Under the pieces are notes generated by a model. That model was not told where the DNA came from. It was given only the letters and a program-made list of their open reading frames with translations, and ran no database searches. Below are positions 1 through 8,714 of a stretch of DNA of 11,125 bases, piece after piece (the first letter of the stretch is position 1; every line of letters starts with the position of its first letter). The stretch is from Planctomycetota bacterium (GTDB lineage Bacteria; Planctomycetota; SBBH01; JAHFOU01). The position numbers and the translations under genes were made by a program. Location: positions 1-11,125 of the forward strand of contig JAHFOU010000044.1 in assembly GCA_023261525.1 (NCBI GenBank), read 5' to 3'.

Positions 1-1326
1 TCAAAAGCTGGTCCCGCTGGAGAAGGTGAAGCGCCCGATCTTCATCGCGGGCACCAGGGAGGGATGGTATTCCCCGCAGCGCTCCGGCGTGCCCAGGGCC
101 TCCACGTGCTGGAGGGTGCGGAAGGGGCTTTCGTTGAAGCGCAGGTTCTTCAGGCCGTGGGAGACCTTCCCGTTCTCGATCCAGAACAGGCCGTCGCGGG
201 TCATCCCGGTCAGCAGGAGGGTCATGGGCTCCACGAAACGGATGTACCAGAAGCGGGTGACCAGGATGCCCCGCTCCGTGGAACGGATCATCTCCTCCAG
301 CGGGGTCTTGCCCCCGTCCACCAGGAGGTTGGCGGGATCCCCGGTGGGGGCCTTGCCGGACTTCTGGGCCCAGAACCGGGAGGTGGCCAGGTTCTTGAGG
401 ACACCCTTCTCGATCCAGGGCGTCCGGGGGATGGGAAGGCCGTCCGCGAGGAAGGGGGCCGTCTGGCATCCGGGACGGGCGGGGTCGCTGGTCAGGGTGA
501 CCGTGGGGTTGGCCACGGTGGTCCCGAGCTTCCCGCTCATGCAGGAGCGGCCCTCCTCGGCAGCCTTGGCGTCCATGGACCAGAGCAGGAAGGACAGGTA
601 TTCCGCGGCCGCGGCCGGCTCCAGGATGACGGGGTAGGTCCCCGGCTCCAGGGTCCTGGGATGGGCCCCGAGGCGGGCCTTTTCCGAGGCGCGGCGGGCG
701 AGGGCGGCCGGATCCAGGTCTCCCATCCTCCAGGACTGGCCCTCGGCCCATCCCGTGGAATCGGGGGCGACGGCGGTCGCGGTGAAGCGCGCCCGGGTGT
801 CCCGGTGGAAGGCGAAGTGGCCCCGGGAGTTGGCCACGGCCCTGGCCATGGTCGTGGTGGCCGTGGAGCCCGAGAGGGGGGCATCGTTGCCGGCGGCCCG
901 GATGGCGGCGCGGATCCACGCGGCCCGGGCCTCCGGATCCGCCCCGGCCGTGGCCGGGTCGAACTCCTCGGCGTCCACGACGGCCTGGGGCGGCACGGGG
1001 GGCAGGTACTCCAGGTCGGGGGCGGAGGCCTTGGCGGCGGCCTCAGCCCGGGCCACGGCGCGGGCGATGCCCTCGTCGGAGAGGTCGTTGGTGTCCGCCT
1101 GGCCGGCCCGCTGGCCGAAGGCGGCCTTCACCCAGAGGCGGCAGTCGCTCTCCGCGATGTTCTGGGTGATGGCATTGCCCGAGAAGCGCGTCGAGCCCTC
1201 CGAGGTGGCCAGCAGGCCGGCCTCCACGTGCTCGGCCGTGGCCCTCGAGAGGGCCTTGGCCAGGAGGTCCTTGACCTCGGCCCGGGAGGGGACGGCGGCA
1301 GCCTGGGGTTCCGCGAGGGCGCTCAT
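1..1326 (-). CDS. tldE: TldE/PmbA-type subunit of the TldD/TldE metalloprotease
   Basis: This 441-residue protein is close in length to the TldE/PmbA family (about 450). Family knowledge: TldE pairs with TldD to form a cytosolic heteromeric protease that cleaves unfolded peptides, such as microcin B17 precursor and the CcdA antitoxin in E. coli; TldE lacks the metal site but is needed for the complex. Visible support: no HExxxH motif, no signal peptide, and the family-typical C-terminal part with TGMTRDGLFWIENGK followed by HGLKNLRFNESP, ending in FTFSSGTSF. The start ATG (1324-1326) overlaps the TldD stop TGA (1323-1325) as ATGA, indicating translational coupling and an equal supply of both subunits. 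The same frame stays open upstream as far as 2184, but that stretch is the TldD gene read in another frame. The stop codon lies at the first three bases of the window, so the gene is complete. The natural substrate cannot be told from the sequence. Confidence 0.93.
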   Translation of the reverse strand: MSALAEPQAAAVPSRAEVKDLLAKALSRATAEHVEAGLLATSEGSTRFSGNAITQNIAESDCRLWVKAAFGQRAGQADTNDLSDEGIARAVARAEAAAKASAPDLEYLPPVPPQAVVDAEEFDPATAGADPEARAAWIRAAIRAAGNDAPLSGSTATTTMARAVANSRGHFAFHRDTRARFTATAVAPDSTGWAEGQSWRMGDLDPAALARRASEKARLGAHPRTLEPGTYPVILEPAAAAEYLSFLLWSMDAKAAEEGRSCMSGKLGTTVANPTVTLTSDPARPGCQTAPFLADGLPIPRTPWIEKGVLKNLATSRFWAQKSGKAPTGDPANLLVDGGKTPLEEMIRSTERGILVTRFWYIRFVEPMTLLLTGMTRDGLFWIENGKVSHGLKNLRFNESPFRTLQHVEALGTPERCGEYHPSLVPAMKIGRFTFSSGTSF

Positions 1327-2780
1327 GCGCCGGCCGCCGCGCGGGCGCCGCCCACCTGGATGCCCTGGAACTTGGCCGGCACCGCGCCGTGGGTCATCTG
1401 GGAGATCTGCATGGGGTCCCCCTTGCCGCAGTTCAGGACCCCGTTGGGCACCCAGCTCCTCTGGTCGCCCAGGCCCACGCAGCGGTTCCAGAAGTCCGTG
1501 GTGATGGACTGGTAGGTGACGTCCTTGAGCATCCCGGTGATCTTCCCGTTCTTGACCTCCCAGAACGCGTCCCCGCCGAACTGGAAGTTGCAGCGCATCT
1601 GGTCGATGGAGAAGGAGCCCATGCCCTCGATGAAGATCCCGTCCTTCGTGTCCGCGATGAGGTCCTCCACGGTGCAGGCGGCCTTGCCGGGCATGAGGGA
1701 GAGGTTGGGGATGCGCACGATGGGGATGGAGGACCAGGCGTCGGCACGGCAGGCCCCCCGGGAGCGGTCCTCCCCGATGGCCGCGGCCACCTCGCGGCTG
1801 GTGCCATAGCCGGAGAAGAGGCCGTCCTTCACGATGTCCCAGCGCTGGGCCTCCACGCCCTCGTCGTCGAAGCCCTGGGTGGCCAGGCCGCCGGGCAGGG
1901 TGTTGTCCGCGACCAGGTTCACCCGCTCGGAGCCGTACTGGAGGCGGCGCAGCTTGTCGGGCGTGGCGAAGGAGCGCCCGGCCAGGGATTCCTCCATGCC
2001 CAGGGCCCGGTCCAGCTCGGTGGCGTGGCCCACCGATTCGTGGATGGTCAGGGCGAGGTGGAGTGGATCCAGGATGAGGTCCCGGGTGCCGACGGGGCAC
2101 TCCTTGGCGCTCAGGTGCTGGACGGCCTGGTCGGCCACCCGGTCGCAGTTTGCCAGCAGGTCGGCGGCATCGATGTTCTCCCACCCGGCGTTGCGGGGCG
2201 GGGGGTTGTAGGATCGGCTCTTGGCGTCCCCCCGGGAGACCGCGGTGGCCGTGTACCAGGCGGCCGAGGTCACGGTGACGCTGGAGAGGTCGGTCCCTTC
2301 GGTGGACATCAGCCAGCGCTCGTCCTTCTTGAAGGTCATGGCCGCCTCGGCCTTGCGGATCAGGGGGGAGCGCTTCAGGAGGCGGTCGTTGATGGCCAGC
2401 AGGAGGGCCGTCTTCTCCGTCATGGAGACGAGGAAGGGGTCGATCTCGAAGGGCGTGCGGAAAGAGGAGGTCCGCTTCGGTTCGGGGACCAGGAGCACGG
2501 GCTTGGCCTTGGCGGTGGCACTGGCGCGGGCCACGGCCACGGCCGTCCGGGCGGCCTTCTCGGCCTCGGATTTGGAGAGGGTCCGGATCGCGGCGAAGCC
2601 CCAGGCCCCGTCGGCGATCACCCGCACGCCCAGCCCCAGGCTCTCCCGGTCATGGAGCTGGGAGACCCGGGCATCCTCGCAGGCCAGGTTCTGGCGCAGC
2701 ATCCTCAGCGCCCGGCAGTCCGCGTAGGAGGCCCCTGCGCGGGTGGCGGCGTCCAGGGCGGCGAGACAGAGGTCGCGCAT
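1323..2780 (-). CDS. tldD: TldD zinc metalloprotease subunit
   Basis: This 485-residue protein is almost the length of E. coli TldD (481). It is the catalytic subunit of the cytosolic TldD/TldE protease. The metal-binding helix HESVGH is at residues 247-252, matching the family HExxxH. A conserved CGKG at 451-454 supplies the Cys known to complete the zinc site in TldD. The segment DDEGVEAQRWDIVKDG (about 305-320) corresponds to the DDEG block of the family. The start ATG at 2778-2780 was chosen because it gives the family length and a normal N-terminal helix; the open frame extends 27 codons further, but that would overlap the preceding gene and adds only low-complexity residues. No clear Shine-Dalgarno is seen. 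The gap to the toroid gene upstream is only 13 bases, so co-transcription is likely. No signal peptide is present. Confidence 0.94.
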   Translation of the reverse strand: MRDLCLAALDAATRAGASYADCRALRMLRQNLACEDARVSQLHDRESLGLGVRVIADGAWGFAAIRTLSKSEAEKAARTAVAVARASATAKAKPVLLVPEPKRTSSFRTPFEIDPFLVSMTEKTALLLAINDRLLKRSPLIRKAEAAMTFKKDERWLMSTEGTDLSSVTVTSAAWYTATAVSRGDAKSRSYNPPPRNAGWENIDAADLLANCDRVADQAVQHLSAKECPVGTRDLILDPLHLALTIHESVGHATELDRALGMEESLAGRSFATPDKLRRLQYGSERVNLVADNTLPGGLATQGFDDEGVEAQRWDIVKDGLFSGYGTSREVAAAIGEDRSRGACRADAWSSIPIVRIPNLSLMPGKAACTVEDLIADTKDGIFIEGMGSFSIDQMRCNFQFGGDAFWEVKNGKITGMLKDVTYQSITTDFWNRCVGLGDQRSWVPNGVLNCGKGDPMQISQMTHGAVPAKFQGIQVGGARAAAGA

Positions 2781-2793
2781 CGGAGGGGGGAGG

Positions 2794-4179
2794 CTACTTG
2801 CCCGCGTCGTCGATCGAGTAGCCCAGGCGGATGGAGGCCTTGCGCAGGAAGAGCAGGCCATAGGGGGTATCCTGGGTCTCCGGCGGCTGGCGGGAATGGC
2901 TGAAGCCCCAGTATCCCATGCCCGCCACCTCCTTGGCGTCGGCCTTCGCCCCGAGGGTCTTGGTGATGTCGGCGGGGTTCTTGTCGAGACGGTCGATCCA
3001 GGTCTTGGCCCCCTGGATGTACCAGTCGTGCTTGGGGCCGATCATCCTCAGGTCGGCCATCACGCCGACGCGTTCCAGGCCGTAGAGGTAATAGCCCAGC
3101 TCGTGCATGCCGGCCTCGGGCTGCCGGAGGGCGGCTTCGGAGGGGTTCTGGGCGGTGCTCCAGTTCTGGTCCAGCCAGGCCAGGGCGTCCCACATGGCCT
3201 GGTCCACCTTGGGCAGGCGCTTGGCGCGGTCGGGGAAGTCCTTCTGTTCCAGGATCTCGCTGCGGCAGATCAGGATGCCCACCAGGCCCGCGCAGGTCAT
3301 GGCCCCGGTGGGGATGGTCTCGAACTGGTTCGCGGCGCCCTTCATGTAGGGGAAGCCCCTGGCCTTGTCCGCGTAGCCGCTGGCGGAGTCGTCCTTGACG
3401 CCCTCCTGGCGCAGGGTGATGCGGATCCAGGGCTTCCCGTCGGCCTCCTGTTGGCCCAGCAGGAAGTCGGCAGCCTTGGCGAAGGCCTCCTGCTTCACCG
3501 GGATGCCCAGGCGCTTGGCCGTCTTCAGGCCCATGAGGGCGTACTGGGTGCAGGAGACGTCGGAATAGCCGGGCTTGTTCCCCACCATGTCCGTGGGGAT
3601 GTTGCCGTAGCGCCAGCCCCCGATCTTGGCCTGGCCGGCCAGGAGCTGGTTGGTCAGCTTGGTGGCCCACTTGAAGTCCGTATCGCTGGGGGTGATGGGC
3701 TTGGGCTTGGTGGCCTTCTGGCCGGGCTTGGCCAGGGCCTCCTTGGAGGTGTACTTGGCCTCGATCGCCAGGAGGGCGATGGCAGGCCCGTAGCCGCCGG
3801 TGACGCCGAACTCCTGCTTCTGGAGCCAGGCGAAGCCCTTGGAGATGCAGGAGTCGTTCACGGGGACCCCGCACTTCAGGAGGGCCAGGAGGGACAGGGA
3901 CGTCAGTTCGGGCACGGGGTCGTAGGCCTTCCCGGTGGCTCCCGGGTAGAGCGGGCCCAGGATCAGCCCCGGCCAGGCCCCGCTGGGCAGCTGGCGGGCC
4001 TTGAGCCAGGCCACCCCGCGCTGGATGGCGTCGTCGATGTCGGCCTTGAGCTTGGGGTCGTTGACCTCCACCTCGGAGCTTTCGACGATGGGGGCGGGGG
4101 TCTTGGGGGGAGGCGGGGGTTCCGCAGCCAGGGGGAGGGCCAGGAGGAGGGCCGGCAGGAGGGTCAGCAGGGGCTTCAC
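2794..4179 (-). CDS. Secreted prenyltransferase/squalene-cyclase-like toroid protein, copy A
   Basis: The function is unknown. The preferred start is GTG at 4177-4179, giving 461 residues that open with a signal peptide: Lys2, a Leu-rich core, then a likely cut after PLAA, followed by a Pro-rich linker (about 21-31). The mature part has helical repeats of the alpha/alpha-toroid type with QW-like motifs, for example QLPSGAW at 63-69 and QIGGW-like KIGGW near 185-189. Where squalene-hopene cyclases carry the catalytic DxDD, this protein has DVSC (207-210), so cyclase activity is unlikely. Five Cys are shared with the neighbouring copy (LKCGVP, DSC, DVSC, MTCAG, CRSE); in an exported protein these could form disulfides. 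An in-frame ATG at 4228-4230 would add 17 residues in front of the signal peptide and is less likely. The gene lies 64 bases after copy B and 13 bases before tldD. Family naming is fairly secure; the biological role is not. Confidence 0.85.
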   Translation of the reverse strand: MKPLLTLLPALLLALPLAAEPPPPPKTPAPIVESSEVEVNDPKLKADIDDAIQRGVAWLKARQLPSGAWPGLILGPLYPGATGKAYDPVPELTSLSLLALLKCGVPVNDSCISKGFAWLQKQEFGVTGGYGPAIALLAIEAKYTSKEALAKPGQKATKPKPITPSDTDFKWATKLTNQLLAGQAKIGGWRYGNIPTDMVGNKPGYSDVSCTQYALMGLKTAKRLGIPVKQEAFAKAADFLLGQQEADGKPWIRITLRQEGVKDDSASGYADKARGFPYMKGAANQFETIPTGAMTCAGLVGILICRSEILEQKDFPDRAKRLPKVDQAMWDALAWLDQNWSTAQNPSEAALRQPEAGMHELGYYLYGLERVGVMADLRMIGPKHDWYIQGAKTWIDRLDKNPADITKTLGAKADAKEVAGMGYWGFSHSRQPPETQDTPYGLLFLRKASIRLGYSIDDAGK

Positions 4180-4186
4180 ATTCAGC

Positions 4187-4192
4187 AGTATA
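4187..4192 (-). promoter_or_regulatory. Putative leaderless -10 element of toroid copy A
   Basis: On the minus strand TATACT ends exactly 7 bases before the GTG start codon. With normal -10 to +1 spacing, transcription would begin at the start codon itself. No convincing -35 is visible 16-18 bases upstream. Seen: the hexamer and spacing. Inferred: promoter function. Confidence 0.4.
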
Positions 4193-4193
4193 G

Positions 4194-4212
4194 CAAGGGT
4201 TTCCCGCCCTTG
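4194..4212. promoter_or_regulatory. Perfect 6-bp inverted repeat between toroid copies
   Basis: The arms CAAGGG and CCCTTG are separated by 7 bases. The element sits in the 64-base gap between the two toroid genes, immediately upstream of the putative -10 of copy A. There is no T run after it, so it is not a standard intrinsic terminator. It could be an operator, a weak attenuating hairpin, or chance. Confidence 0.3.
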
Positions 4213-4243
4213 AGGCCTCGATCTGGGCATAGATTTCCGGGCC

Positions 4244-5587
4244 CTATTTGGCGTCGTCCTCGACGGAGTAGCCCAGCCGGATGGAAGCCTTGCGCAGGAA
4301 GAGCAGGGCGTAGGGGGTGTCCTGGGTCTCCGGCTTGGCCCGGCATCCGCTGAAGCCCCAGAAGCCCATGTCCTTGGTCGGGGGCTTGCCGCCCAGGGTC
4401 GCGGCGAGGTCGTCCGGGTTGGTGTTGAGCCGTTCGATCCAGGACTGGGCGCCCTGGATGTACCAGTCGTGCTTGGGGCCGATCATCCTCAGGTCGGTCA
4501 TCACGCCGACGCGCTCCAGGCCGTACAGGTAGTAGCCCAGCTCGCTGTTGCCGTGTCCGGGGTTGTCCGCGGTACTCCAGTTCTGGTCCAGCCAGGCCAG
4601 GCCGTCCCACATGGCCTGCTCCACCTTGGGCAGGCGCTTGGCGCGGTCGGGGAAGCCCTTGGTCTCCAGGATCTCGCTGCGGCAGACCAGGATGCCCACC
4701 AAGCCCGCGCAGGTCATCCCTCCGCTGGCCCGGGCTTCGCTGGCATCCGCGGCCCCCTTCATGTAGGGCCATCCCCGGGCCTTGTCGGCATAGCCGCCCG
4801 CCTCGTTGTCGTTCGACTCCTCCTCCCTGCGCCGGGTGATGCGGGTCCAGGGGGGGCCTTCGGCCTCCTGCTGGCCCAGCAGGAAGTCGGCGGCCTTGGC
4901 GAAGGCCTCCGGCTTCACGGGCACCCCCAGGCGCTTGGCCGTCTTCAGTCCCATGAGGGCGTACTGGGTGCAGGAGACGTCGGAGGTGCCGGGCTTGTTC
5001 CCGGCCATGTCCGTGGGGATGACTGCGTAGCGCCAGCCTCCGATCTGGGCCTGCATGGCCAGGAGCTGGTTGGCCAGCTGGCCGGCCCAGACGAGGTCCT
5101 CGGGGCTGGGGGTGATGGGCTTGGGCTTGCCGGCCTTCTGGCCGGGCTTGGCCACAGCCTCCTTGGTGGCGTACTTCGCCTCGATCACCATCAGGCCGAC
5201 GGCGGGACCGTAGCCGGTGGTGGCCAGGGAGTGCGTCTTGAGCCAGGCGAGGCCCTTGACGATGCAGGAATCGGCCGGGGGCACCCCGCATTTCAGGAGG
5301 GCCAGGAGGGCCAGGGCGCTCAGTTCGGGCTGGTAGTCGTGGGTGGGGCCGGTGGATCCGGGATAGGGGGGAAGCTTCTCGAGCGAGGGCCAGGCCCCGC
5401 TGGGCAGTTGGCGGGCCTTGAGCCAGGCCACCCCGCGCTGGATGGCGTCGTCGATAGCGGCCTTGAGCTTGGGATCGTTGACCTCCACCTCCGAGCGTTC
5501 GGGAGCGGCCGGGGGGGCGGCGGGGGGCTTGGCCGGTTCCGCGGCCAGGGGGAGGGCCAGCAGGAGGAGGGGCAGGAAGGGTCTCAT
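4244..5587 (-). CDS. Secreted prenyltransferase/squalene-cyclase-like toroid protein, copy B
   Basis: From ATG 5585-5587 the protein has 447 residues. It opens with a short signal peptide (Arg2, Leu-rich core, likely cut after PLAA) and a Pro/Ala-rich linker to about residue 30. The toroid region contains QLPSGAW (60-66), QIGGW (181-185), a degenerate catalytic-loop position DVSC (203-206), MTCAGLVGILVCRSE (291-304) and a C-terminal DTPYALLFLRKA block. By eye it is about three quarters identical to copy A over the mature part and shares its five Cys. It lacks the 8-residue insertion that copy A has before ELGYYLYGLERVG. A second possible start, ATG 5603-5605, forms a TGATG junction with the kinase stop and would add six residues. 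I prefer 5587 because the signal peptide then aligns with that of copy A, but coupling from 5605 is a real alternative. The function is unknown; a scaffold or binding role is as likely as an enzymatic one. Confidence 0.85.
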   Translation of the reverse strand: MRPFLPLLLLALPLAAEPAKPPAAPPAAPERSEVEVNDPKLKAAIDDAIQRGVAWLKARQLPSGAWPSLEKLPPYPGSTGPTHDYQPELSALALLALLKCGVPPADSCIVKGLAWLKTHSLATTGYGPAVGLMVIEAKYATKEAVAKPGQKAGKPKPITPSPEDLVWAGQLANQLLAMQAQIGGWRYAVIPTDMAGNKPGTSDVSCTQYALMGLKTAKRLGVPVKPEAFAKAADFLLGQQEAEGPPWTRITRRREEESNDNEAGGYADKARGWPYMKGAADASEARASGGMTCAGLVGILVCRSEILETKGFPDRAKRLPKVEQAMWDGLAWLDQNWSTADNPGHGNSELGYYLYGLERVGVMTDLRMIGPKHDWYIQGAQSWIERLNTNPDDLAATLGGKPPTKDMGFWGFSGCRAKPETQDTPYALLFLRKASIRLGYSVEDDAK

Positions 5588-5594
5588 GCCGGAC

Positions 5595-5600
5595 AGTGTA
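5595..5600 (-). promoter_or_regulatory. Putative leaderless -10 element of toroid copy B
   Basis: TACACT lies 7 bases before ATG 5587, the same layout as copy A. It may simply be inherited from the duplication. It overlaps the first codons of the alternative start at 5605 and lies just after the kinase stop, so an internal promoter or none at all is possible. Confidence 0.25.
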
Positions 5601-5604
5601 GCCA

Positions 5605-7929
<2,325 letters not shown>

Positions 7930-7936
7930 GGCACGG

Positions 7937-7942
7937 AGTATA
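7937..7942 (-). promoter_or_regulatory. Putative leaderless -10 element of the kinase gene
   Basis: TATACT on the minus strand is separated from ATG 7929 by exactly 7 bases, the same geometry as in both toroid genes. No good -35 is seen. It lies 7 bases from the -35 of the divergent fur promoter, so the two promoters would compete for RNA polymerase. Confidence 0.45.
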
Positions 7943-7949
7943 GCCCGCG

Positions 7950-7978
7950 TTGACAGGGCCCGGGCGGAAGGCTATCCT
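7950..7978 (+). promoter_or_regulatory. Sigma-70-type promoter of the fur-feo operon
   Basis: A consensus -35 TTGACA (7950-7955) is followed after exactly 17 bases by TATCCT (7973-7978). Transcription would start near 7985, leaving a leader of about 17 bases before the fur ATG. It is the best-formed promoter in the window. Confidence 0.7.
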
Positions 7979-7983
7979 GAAAC

Positions 7984-7998
7984 TGAGACGCAATCTCA
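7984..7998. promoter_or_regulatory. Putative Fur operator (TGAGACGCAATCTCA)
   Basis: A 15-base palindrome has perfect 5-base arms TGAGA/TCTCA. It resembles the 7-1-7 Fur-box form TGAGAATnATTCTCA at 11 of 14 defined positions by eye. It covers the predicted transcription start of fur and ends three bases before the ATG. Binding there would block the promoter, so Fur autorepression of fur-feoAB is the natural reading. The palindrome is seen directly; its identity as a Fur site is inferred. Confidence 0.55.
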
Positions 7999-8001
7999 AC
8001 C

Positions 8002-8478
8002 ATGCCGCACACCCCCATCGCCGCCCGTTTTGCCTCCGCCGAGGCCGCCTTCGCCGACCAGCTCCGCGCCAAGGGGCTCAAGAACACCCCGGAGCGCCTG
8101 GAGGTCCTGCGCACCATCTTCTCCCGCCATGCCCACTTCGCCATCGAGGACATCGTCGCCGAGATGCGGCGCCGGGGCCGTCCGGCCTCCCGGGCGACCA
8201 TCTACCGCACCCTCTCCCTGCTGGCCGAGGGGGGGATGATCCGGGAAGCCGTCCGCGGCAACGGCTATACCCACTACGAGCACGTCCGCGAGCATCACGA
8301 CCACCTCCTGTGCGTGCACTGCGGGGCTGTGGTGGAGTTCGTCAGCGCCGAGATCGAGCGCATCCAGGACGAGATCTGCCGCCGCCACGTCTTCACCCCC
8401 CTCTCCCACAGCCACCAGATCAACGGGCTCTGCGCGCGCTGCGAGGGCCGTCGTGCCCGCAAGGCCTCCCGCCCGTGA
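8002..8478 (+). CDS. fur: Fur-family ferric uptake regulator
   Basis: This 158-residue cytosolic DNA-binding metalloregulator is near the usual Fur length (about 140-150), with a short basic tail. The winged-helix part covers about 15-88 and includes the recognition-helix region RPASRATIYRTLSLLAEGGMI. The metal-binding half has HYEHVREHHDHLLCVHC (91-107), with the Cys pair C104/C107, and a second CxxC at C144/C147. These are the features of Fur with a four-Cys structural zinc site. PerR or Zur cannot be excluded from sequence alone, but the direct overlap with feoA and feoB argues for iron sensing. The start ATG 8002 is preceded by a promoter and palindrome and no obvious Shine-Dalgarno. The stop TGA overlaps the feoA start (GTGA). 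The gene probably regulates its own operon. Confidence 0.9.
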   Translation: MPHTPIAARFASAEAAFADQLRAKGLKNTPERLEVLRTIFSRHAHFAIEDIVAEMRRRGRPASRATIYRTLSLLAEGGMIREAVRGNGYTHYEHVREHHDHLLCVHCGAVVEFVSAEIERIQDEICRRHVFTPLSHSHQINGLCARCEGRRARKASRP

Positions 8479-8714
8479 CGCCCATCCCTACCTTGGATGG
8501 CTTGGCCCCGGGCCGCAAGGCCCGCATCCGGGCCGTCGCGGACCAGGGGGCCGTCTCCCTGAGGCTCATGGAGATGGGCCTCCTGCCCGGCGCCGAGGTC
8601 TCCGTGATCCGGCTGGCCCCCTTCGGGGATCCCCTGGAGGTGGCGGTGACGGGGTGCCGCCTGGTGATGCGCCGGATGGAGGCCGGCCTGATCTCCATCC
8701 AGGACCTGCCGTGA
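8475..8714 (+). CDS. feoA: FeoA, ferrous iron transport accessory protein
   Basis: This 79-residue SH3-like protein has the normal size for FeoA (about 75-85). FeoA is a small cytosolic partner of the FeoB ferrous iron permease. Visible hallmarks are LDGLAPGRKARIRAV near the start, the central RLMEMGLLPGAEVSVIRLAPFGDP, and a final strand region ending in ISIQDLP. It starts at GTG 8475-8477, whose last two bases belong to the fur stop codon, and it ends in TGA sharing bases with the feoB GTG. No separate ribosome binding site is needed if reinitiation takes place. There are no Cys-rich or membrane segments. Confidence 0.92.
   Translation: MTPIPTLDGLAPGRKARIRAVADQGAVSLRLMEMGLLPGAEVSVIRLAPFGDPLEVAVTGCRLVMRRMEAGLISIQDLP

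Larger units (their letters stand above)
2794..5587 (-). repeat. Tandem duplication of the toroid gene
   Basis: Copies A and B are direct repeats over nearly their whole length, including signal peptide and start region. DNA similarity is uneven: for example 3011-3056 and 4452-4497 are identical over 46 bases, third codon positions included, and the surrounding 111 bases differ at only 7 positions. The linker and the region near residue 260 have diverged strongly. This fits a fairly recent duplication, or an older one with local gene conversion. Confidence 0.85.

Noticed and set aside
1..2184. A 727-residue fusion upstream of tldE
   Set aside because: The first part is TldD sequence read out of frame. 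The ATGA overlap and family length set the start at 1326.
64..2903. Long plus-strand open frames opposite tldE and tldD
   Set aside because: They are Gly/Val/His-rich, have no recognisable domains, and mirror the high-GC third positions of the genuine minus-strand genes. The tldD/tldE motifs on the other strand are clear.
4180..4243. Intrinsic terminator between the toroid copies
   Set aside because: The inverted repeat has only 6-base arms and no following T run on either strand.
2794..5587. Squalene-hopene cyclase or hopanoid biosynthesis genes
   Set aside because: The DxDD catalytic motif is replaced by DVSC, both proteins carry signal peptides, and no other hopanoid genes are nearby.
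7966..8001. Leaderless start for fur
   Set aside because: The hexamer 7 bases before the ATG is CGCAAT, not a -10. A better promoter 24 bases upstream of the ATG gives a short normal leader.
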